Under the pieces are notes generated by a model, which worked only from the letters and a program-made list of their open reading frames with translations, searched no databases and was not told the origin of the DNA. 64,000 nt of DNA from Alligator mississippiensis (Eukaryota; Chordata; Crocodylia; Alligatoridae), in contig NC_081824.1 in assembly GCF_030867095.1 (NCBI RefSeq), positions 171,376,933 through 171,440,932 on the forward strand, given 5' to 3'. Within the stretch, counting starts at the first letter, position 1. Every line of letters starts with the position of its first letter. This document shows positions 56,936 to 64,000 of this stretch, piece by piece. The position numbers were made by a program, and so were the translations under genes.

Positions 56936-57129
56936 TGGATGCCAGTGTGCAACGGGGCTGGACACAGTGTTTCACCCCCTGGGGGCATTGGGCAGAGCAC
57001 AGCCCTGGAGCATCTGGAAGTCATGGTGCCTCCTGCTGCTGCCTAGATTATCTTGCTGTTACCACTCATGGTAGCATAGGAAGGCAAGCTCCAGAGAAAA
57101 AAAAGACTGCTCCTCAGGCTAACGAGGGC

Positions 57130-57450
57130 CCCTGAGCTGGCTGGGTGCCATCTGAGCTCCAAGGGGCCCAATTCTTTTTTTTCCAGAGCTCAGAAGGCAC
57201 CTGGCCAGCTGGCAGCCTAGCCAGCTGAGTTCCAAGGGGCCCAATCCTTTTTATCTCCAGAGCTGCCCCTTTCCACCCCCACCCCCACTCCACCCCTGGC
57301 CAAACACCACCTGAGCTTCCTTTTGGAGCTCAGGTGGTGCCCAGGCAGGGGCAGCATGGGGAAGGGGGCTCTGGAGGAAAAAAAGGATTGTGTTCCTCAG
57401 AGTTCAAGCAGTGAGCTGGTTCAGATGGCAGCAGGAGGTACCATGGTCAC
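57130..57450. repeat. GC-rich direct and inverted repeats
   Basis: A block with CCAAGGGGCCCAAT, a T run and CCAGAGCT occurs at about 57,159-57,190 and again 72 bp later (57,231-57,264). A third block at about 57,370-57,410 is in inverted orientation. Outer words near 57,023-57,040 (ATGGTGCCTCCTGCTGCTGC) and 57,425-57,445 are also inverted. It may be the interior of a large foldback DNA element. Confidence 0.6.
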
Positions 57451-58220
57451 CAGGCACTCTGGGGCTGCGGTGCTGGCTCTGCCTGGCAGAAGCAGTGAAC
57501 CAGTCCTACAACTTACCGACCCAGCTGTATTTATTGTCATTGCAGTCAATGCCAATAAATACAATAGACTAAAAAACATAACAGAAATTGAAGATATTGT
57601 GGCTGACAGCACTGATTTGGTTTGCTCTAAGAAACATTTTACTTATAGGTTCCTAGTCCTGACCCTGCTTACTAAACTTCTAGTGGCAAGTCACAGCAGT
57701 GCAGGTGAGGGACAGTCACAGTTTCATCACAGATGATTTTTCATCTTAAAGTGATGACTGCTCCACTAAATCGAATAACACAAAGCTGATTAACATTTGT
57801 TTGGCTTACCGTGCAAGGTGTAACAAGTCCCTAATTGTATGCAGATCAGTATTGTAAAAGCCTTAACTCAGTAGCAGTTGTGAGAAGGTTAAACTAATAG
57901 CTGTTGTCTGTAAAGCAGGCAGAGCGGGGAGTAAGGTTGAGGGGAATCTTGCCCCAGATCTGAGTGGCTGATTATGGTAGAAAGAATTATGGTAAGAGTT
58001 GAGGTTGCAAGTCGAGGCTGCTATATTTATTTATATTTGATGAAAAGTGATTGGGATGATAATATCTTGTGGATAGTAGTTTATAAGAAGAGGTTGGCCA
58101 TTAGCCTGAGTTTAGTCTAATTAGACCTGGATATAATTATTACCTTGCTAAAAGGAAATACCAAAAGTTGATTAAAATGCATTGATAATGTTATATGAGT
58201 GTGATTTTCTTTTATTTCAG

Positions 58221-58418
58221 ATTACAGAAATGATTACTATAGTACAAACTTTTTCTGCACTGAGTATGTCTACAATTGAAGGTATAGATATTATGGCAAT
58301 AAAATTCAAAAATATCTACCAAAGTGTCCAGAAGAAACAATATGATATTCTTGACCCACGAAAAACAGAATTTGATATAGATTTTGTTGACTTTTCAACA
58401 AAAATCGGAGGTTTAGAG
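58221..58418 (+). CDS. DNAH8: DNAH8 coding exon 12 (residues 560-625)
   Basis: 198 nt, 66 codons, phase 0. The acceptor is TTTATTTCAG and the donor GAG|GTAGGT. It encodes ITEMITIVQTFSALSMSTIE, GIDIMAIKFKNIYQSVQKKQ and LDPRKTEFDIDFVDF. The tail domain continues in exons to the right of the window; residue 625 is about one eighth of the expected full length. Confidence 0.97.
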
Positions 58419-60039
58419 GTAGGTAGTATTGCTATTAGTATTTTAACTAGGGCAAAATTCTGTCACCGTTACTTATTCAAAACTACCTGGAATTCACTAA
58501 GAGTGTTTTCTGGAAAGGGCCTATATCTTTAGGTTTTATTGTCAAACTAAAAAAACACCAATTTCACAATTTATTAAATGGACTTATGTTTACGTAATTC
58601 TTAAACCACTTACCTTTCTTAAGAATATTTAAATGTTGGCAGTAGAGATATATTTGACTACTTGTTTGTAAAATGTGTGTCTGTTATTCTGTCTTTCATA
58701 TGAATAAATTCCATTGATACCATAGGATTTGTGTGTTAGCTTCTGGAAATAAATGTTCAGTTAATAACATTGAAACTGGACAGTTACAAATCAAAGTAGT
58801 GAAATTTATTGTCGAATCTGAGATTATAGCCTAAATTTGGGTAAATCTCACAAATATTGTGAAGATAAATATGTGAGTATGATAAGCATTCTTTATTATT
58901 GCTGTTCATCCGCTTTAGGGTGATGCAGCTTGTCATCCCAACATCTAAAATCTAGGTACCTTAGCTGTGGAAAGCAATCCAATTGATGATGTTTAGGTGT
59001 TTGGGATCCTGTTGGAGTCAATGGCATGATTGGAAGGCAAGGTTGGAAGGCACCTGGCCACATTTTGCTATCGTAAGAGTTTTATACAGAAGTGTAGAGG
59101 GGACCCAGGCCAAGTTGCCACACTGAGATGAGGCCTGTGGGATATAGAGATATATAGAGGCAGTAGTTGCTTAGAAAGAGAGCATGCCAAGGTTAGCGTG
59201 GGTCAATGTTGAGGTCTTCTTTGGGGCTCCTCCTCCCCTACACCACACACCTTTCCACTCAGTGTGAAGAAATGAGAAAAGACTCTCCCAAGCTCACAGC
59301 AGAGGGAAACTTACCGACCCAGCTAGAGCCAACTGCAACAAGTGACTGCTGGCCATTGCAGTTCATCAGCAGCTGCTCAATCAAGATTGGCCCTGCCAGC
59401 AGCAGTGTGGGTATTCCTGGCCTGCTGCCAGGGCTGGGGCAGGGAAGAAACAGACACTGGATGAATATGGGGAACCAGGAATGCTGAGACACCAGCGAAG
59501 GAGCTCTGAACCAGCAGAACTACCCTGTGGAAGACTGGAGGAGCTCCATTTATTTATAACACCACCACAAAGACCGCAGCAGTGGGGATGGCAGAGAGCA
59601 CCGGCAGGGAGACACGCTGAAGGAAGGAGCCATCTGGAGAAAAAGCAGTGCTCTGAGCAGGTTTTTGCTTTTGCTTTTTCTTTACTTGGTGATAGAGCTT
59701 GGGAGGCTGGGCTGCAATCCTAGGAAAAGTGGGAAGGGTCAAACCAATGCCAGTTTAATCATGCTGGAAGGGGAACCAACTTTAGGTTTGCCAAGGAGCC
59801 ACGGTGGACGGACTCGCTGTACCTGGGGAAGGTGGCAGGTGCCGCTGAAGCTTTGATGATGGATGCCAGAATGTCCATGGCTGGGAAATGCCCAAGCTGG
59901 GATGAAGGGGCCAAGAAGGCCTGTATCTTTCCTTTTGGTGCCTTTTATTCCTTTTTGGAGGGCTGGGAACTTAGGAAAGACCCGCAGCCCTAAGGTCTGG
60001 ATTATCTCAGGGCCAGTGGATGATGTCTGTGGTAGAGTG

Positions 60040-60420
60040 ACCCTACTAGCCAAGATTTACCTGAGTTTTGTTTCACCATTTGTATTGTCCTTCATTTTTT
60101 CTCTATGGATCATGCCACAACCAACCAATTGCAGGGCTGGCTCAGTCGCAGTCTCTACAAACCAGGCCTGAGATGAATGGAAGTCTGGAGGGGTGAAGAA
60201 GAGCACCCATTGAGAACCAAGGGCGCAATGAATGCTGTAACAACACAATGGCATTTGGACAGGGCGTAGGGGAGGTTGGAGCCCCATAGAAGAACTGGAC
60301 CTAGCTCATCCAGGACTACACACAGCAGAAGTGGACCATCTCCCGACTAAGACATATTTCAAAATCAAGACATGGCAGGCGAGAATCAGGCGATCTCTGC
60401 TGGGTGCTAGAACTGAGTGA
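60040..60420 (-). mobile_element. Possible diverged LTR remnant, main family
   Basis: On the minus strand, GATTCTCGCCTGCCATGTCT (60,365-60,385) and a GGGGCTCCAACC-CCCC-ACGCC tract (about 60,255-60,285) align in order with the copies at 22,767 and 28,582. The ends are not found. Low certainty. Confidence 0.4.
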
Positions 60421-62470
60421 ACTCTCATCCCCATGGCCCAGTCTCACCAAGCACAGGGCTGTCGGGCCCCATGGCCCTATCCTATGCTGTTCCAACACTT
60501 AGGGTTCCAGTTGGCGCTGGATACACATGTTTGGCTGGCCTGAGTCCTTGCCCTGCAGCTCAGGCATAGAGAGAAATAGCTGAATTGTCTGAAGATGGTG
60601 CTTTTCACTTATGATTGCTGAAGTTTGCTGCAAGTTCTGTGCTTACCTGGGCTTGGCCTGTATAAAGAAGCACATAAATTAAATAACTCAAATGGCTGTA
60701 CCCTAGGCCTTTCTCTGGCCCTATGGGTGCTTTGGTCATCTTCCGTCAGGCAGTCTCAGTCAGACAGGGGTGGCCCTGTTTGGGCTTAGTTTACTCCATG
60801 GGCTTGCCCACAACAGGCAAGGCCATATAATGTGGGGCCAGTGGTGTTACAAACCCTGGCTTAGCCCCTAGAGGTACCTGGCTCCTCCCAATAGCGCAGT
60901 TGTCTGGTGTCAGTCTGGAGAGTTCAGATGTGCACTGTCCTGGGTTCCTGGTCCCCTGCCTCCATGGGAAAATGTGATGAGACCCCTCAGCAGGCTGTGC
61001 GTTCCCCCTGCCTTGGTGTCAGTCCAGACTTTCTTAGGGCTATCCAGGCCAGTGTGAGCCAATCCGGCTCTTTGTGCACCTCCATGTGCCCTGCTGCTGA
61101 CAGATGTTTGCAGCCCCTGAGGGGCTCATTATCCCCTGCAGCTGCTGCCTCTGAACCCCAGGTGGTGCTCCATGCACCAGCTGCCTGTTCTTTCTTGGAG
61201 CTGCAGCCCAAGCTCCTGTGGGCCTGGGGTTTTGATCCCCGCCCCGTTCTGGGTGCAGGGCTCAGGAAATGCCTGTTGTGTGCTGGCTGCCTGCCCAGCA
61301 GTGCCATGGGGCTTGCCCCAGGAGCGCGGGCTCACCATTGCCCTGTGAACATAGCTGGGGATCTGCTGACCATGGAGCATGCTGGCGGACTTTGTCCTGG
61401 TAAGTACAGGGTTCAGCTGCCCCCTGCTACAAGACAGTAAGGAGTAGCAGGTAAATCAGGGCTAGGGACAGAAGTTACATGTAAACTGGTTTAAATGATC
61501 ATAAATTGGTTTAAACCTGTAACAGAACAGAAGTTCAGTGAACATAAACCAATTTCAAAATGGCTGGAACTAGTTTAAGATAAACCTGGTGGAACATAGT
61601 ATCAGAGTTAACTGATTTGGGTCAAGCTGGTTTGTGAAACTTCTGTCCCAAATCCCTTCCTAGTTTAAGTTAAATCAGAGTCTCCCAACATTCCAGCAAG
61701 CTTTCCAGCTCTGTGCTGTGCTGTCTTCTCCAGCAGAGAAGGGTTGTGGAGAGTGGGGGAGGCAGGGACTGCCCCCACTCCCCAGGCAAACTGCCTTGCT
61801 AAATGTACCAAAAGTTACTGCTGGCTGTGACTGTGGACTACAAATCCCACAGGCACCTGGAAGCAAGAAGAGGAAGCGAAGAGCAACCCTGAAGATTCCT
61901 GCTTCTGTGATTCTGGACCTCAAATCCCAGAGACATCAAGGACAGTAAGAAGAGGAAGTGAATACACAGCCAATGCTGGCTATGTGCCAGAGAGCTGTGC
62001 TGTAGTGCCCCCAGCCTTCTGGCCTGAGCCTCTGCATTTGGCCGCATATGGCTGCATTTCCTGAATCCAAAGTGAATGTGTGTCCAGTTGTTTCTCAATT
62101 TAATCTCTGCAGTTTAGACTAACCTACAAAGATTGAATTGATTCATCCTTGTGCTTTGTGACTGTCTGTACTTAACCCAGGAGGGCCATCCAGAAAATTA
62201 GGAGATACCTAGAGGTAGCCATGGGAAATGTTAAATATAGGAATGTGCCTGAGTTCCTGCCCCTGTGTCTTGATCAGGCTCCAGCTATTTAGTCCCCCAG
62301 AAGTTGGGGACCAACCAACTGCCAACTGGTAATTGTGATGGTGCCACCTGTCTTTTGCATAAAAGACAAATTGAAATATTTGCCCAAGCAACTTGAGAAG
62401 ACCTAGAACCAGAGCCATTTGATATCTCCATGAATGCAGGCTGATATCTTTGAAGATAAATAATATAAAA

Positions 62471-62667
62471 CAGCAAGAGACAACCTTTTTGGCAGGTGTC
62501 TTACTGATTCCAATCTCTTTCCTCTGCTTGATGTCCTGCTCTGCCTTCTGTTTCTTGCCCTACATGCTGCTGTGCTGCCTGTCCTCTCTGTGATCTGCTA
62601 CAAGCCACACACACAGACAAGCTTCCTGTGCCACTAGTAGCACTAGTGCTGCAGGTTGGCCACCCTG
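62471..62667. mobile_element. hAT-type miniature element, 197 bp
   Basis: Exact 8-bp duplications ATATAAAA flank it (62,463-62,470 and 62,668-62,675). The ends are CAGCAAGAGACAACC and TTGGCCACCCTG. It is the best-preserved member of the family also seen at 31,419 and 39,943. Confidence 0.88.
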
Positions 62668-63629
62668 ATATAAAACATAAATATTTATGGAAGATACCTG
62701 AAAAATATAATTGTTTTAAGAAGTGTAAGGAAGACAGTGGGTTGTAAATGAGGCAGGAGCTTGTAATGCATAAAGCCAATGCATTTTGGAGTTACATACT
62801 CAGAATAATTTTAACATGGCATAAGATGCAATAGTCTACTGTCTTTAGTGCTAAAATTGCATATATGTATCTAGTTTTAGCTGAGTGATAACTAGTGTTA
62901 GAAGAGCTATGACAAAAATAATAGATTGCATACTTATCTTATATCCTTATAAGGAAAAGGAAGAGTTATGGAAAATATATAGGAGCAGAATTGAAAGGAA
63001 ATATATTTGAGAAGAACAAAATGAATTTAAGAAAGGAAAATTTTAGGCTGGTGTTGAGGAATAATTTCCTCAGATTGAAATATAGTGGATGATGAAGGAG
63101 TTTCCTAAAGGAAGCATTGAAAAGTCAGCAAATTGGGAAATTTAAACTTGACTGGGCACATCTCTTATAAATACACACTAGGAAAAATCATGCATGGGCA
63201 TAGAGATGCACTTTTTTTTCACCTTTTTGCTACTTCTAATTGTATGTATAGAGTTATTTTCTGCAGATACCTCCTCTCACCAAGCTTACCTGCTCCTAGT
63301 GTAAGTTTCAGGAGGTAAATCCTGCCCATTCACCAAACACCACAGTACTGCTTTTGGCAGACAGATGTTGTGGTTTAGTACTTCTAGTCTAAACTGAGTT
63401 CCGAGAGTGAAACAAATGTATCTGCAAATGCACAGAATTGTAATAGGCTCTTTGACCCCTTCTTTTTGCTCTGTTGAACAGAAATTTGGTGCATGCAACA
63501 AAAAATATGAACCAATATTTTACCAAATAAAAAAATTACAATGTAGAAACTGAATAAAAAGAATGTCATAGTTAATTTCTGGCAAACATGCAAAGTGTGC
63601 TTTAGTTTTTAAAACTATGTCACAGATAT

Positions 63630-63790
63630 AGTGTTCGAGTACTTTTGTAATCGTGATGGTCTAGGAAATATGAGAGAAGCAAGGATTTTTGTGGGTGATA
63701 TATTTTACTGAACTAGGTGCATGGTTGAGAGACTTGGATAAACTTGCTATGGCAGCAGTGTGCTCTTCTTCAGGTCCAAGCTGCCTTCCA
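63630..63790. mobile_element. SINE-like repeat fragment
   Basis: It contains TTGTAATCGTGATGGTCTA, a GTGATATATTTTACTGAACTA tract and CTCTTCTTCAGGTCC, a diverged form of the reptilian repeat also represented at 337-430 and 45,436-45,700. Confidence 0.5.
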
Positions 63791-64000
63791 TGTGCAGAGA
63801 ACCTGGGCAGCAGCAGCAAAGAGAGTCTGGTGGTAGTAACCTCATGGCACGGGCTCCTTGGGGGCTGCCCCTGGGGCCCCGTTTGCATCCCCTCCCTCCC
63901 TGCCCTGGCTAGAAATGCTGCTGAGTACAGGGCTGTGCCTACTGTGAAAAAATCTCTCTTGGGCAAGGGAAACACCATTCCAGTCATCCCATCGCCCCCA

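Larger units (their letters stand above)
52372..58220 (+). other. DNAH8 intron between coding exons 11 and 12
   Basis: 5.85 kb. An old CR1/L3-type LINE (52,545-54,359) is split by one LTR and abuts another, followed by hAT-like elements (54,890-55,100; 55,556-56,342) and a palindromic GC-rich tract (57,130-57,450). The segments 55,110-55,550 and 57,560-58,220 are AT-rich with nothing recognised. Confidence 0.8.
17662..64000 (+). other. DNAH8: DNAH8 gene, 5' portion from first coding exon; runs off the right edge
   Basis: Twelve coding exons join in one continuous frame of 1,875 nt (625 codons), all with AG acceptors and GT donors. The encoded protein is an axonemal outer-arm dynein heavy chain, the ATP-driven motor of cilia and sperm flagella. 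It is assigned to DNAH8 rather than its paralogue DNAH5 by tracts such as NNWGALNQTKQG, HWKRMSAKFNFIIEQIKGPS and [20 protein letters not shown] and by the long N-terminal extension. Full-length DNAH8 has about 4,700 residues, so only the tail start is here; the motor, AAA+ ring and stalk lie to the right. Introns range from 354 bp to 6.6 kb and are loaded with transposons. Exon numbers used below count coding exons only. Confidence 0.95.
58419..64000 (+). other. DNAH8 intron after coding exon 12, incomplete
   Basis: At least 5.6 kb with no further DNAH8 exon recognised. It contains a possible LTR remnant (60,040-60,420), a GC-rich tract with open frames and no domain (60,850-61,440), a hAT element (62,471-62,667) and a SINE-like fragment (63,630-63,790). 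The segments 58,420-59,200 and 62,680-63,600 are AT-rich with nothing seen. Confidence 0.75.

Noticed and set aside
59206..61440. Frames of 76-177 aa in the last intron
   Set aside because: No domain, both strands open, and GC-rich composition; part aligns with the LTR family.

Overview
The window is vertebrate nuclear DNA. It holds one protein-coding gene split over long introns, two CpG-rich stretches and many transposable elements. The gene is the 5' part of DNAH8, an axonemal outer-arm dynein heavy chain, on the + strand. Abundant CR1 LINEs with short (ATTCTATGA)-like 3' ends, many hAT-type miniature elements, the absence of any recognisable mammalian Alu or L1, and several solo LTRs fit an archosaur. 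A crocodilian of the alligator type is my best guess; this is inference from repeat content, not proven.

Layout. Bases 1-180 are CpG-rich and promoter-like, probably the head of a gene reading leftward out of the window; GLO1 is the leftward neighbour of DNAH8 in human, so it is the synteny-based guess. Bases 200-11,480 are intergenic: AT-rich DNA, a direct and an inverted repeat, an LTR remnant, an old CR1, a 565-bp hAT element and a 1.4-kb minus-strand CR1. Bases 11,500-12,120 form a second CpG island, the best candidate for the DNAH8 promoter and untranslated first exon. Bases 12,700-16,300 are a cluster of hAT elements. Twelve consecutive coding exons then run from 17,662 to 58,418. They join in frame with consensus splice sites and encode the first 625 residues: a disordered acidic/proline-rich N-terminal extension followed by the start of the dynein tail (DHC_N1 region). 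The gene continues past the right edge.

The introns are a record of insertions. At least seven LTRs of one family lie here in both orientations; four have exact 5-bp target duplications (TATGG, AACAC, CTTAT, CCAGA), so they are solo LTRs. A second LTR type (duplication ATAAG) carries a nested CR1. A third, with clear TATA and polyadenylation signals and a 4-bp duplication, sits inside a DNA transposon. A near-complete but broken CR1 lies inside an older CR1 that also holds a miniature DNA element. hAT-type elements are identified by matching or near-matching 8-bp duplications.

No tRNA, rRNA, CRISPR array or prokaryotic-type feature was seen. The only gene-level biology is DNAH8. Most other long open frames come from transposons or low-complexity GC-rich DNA. 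I did not find a convincing new functional system; the most unusual material is the repeat architecture.
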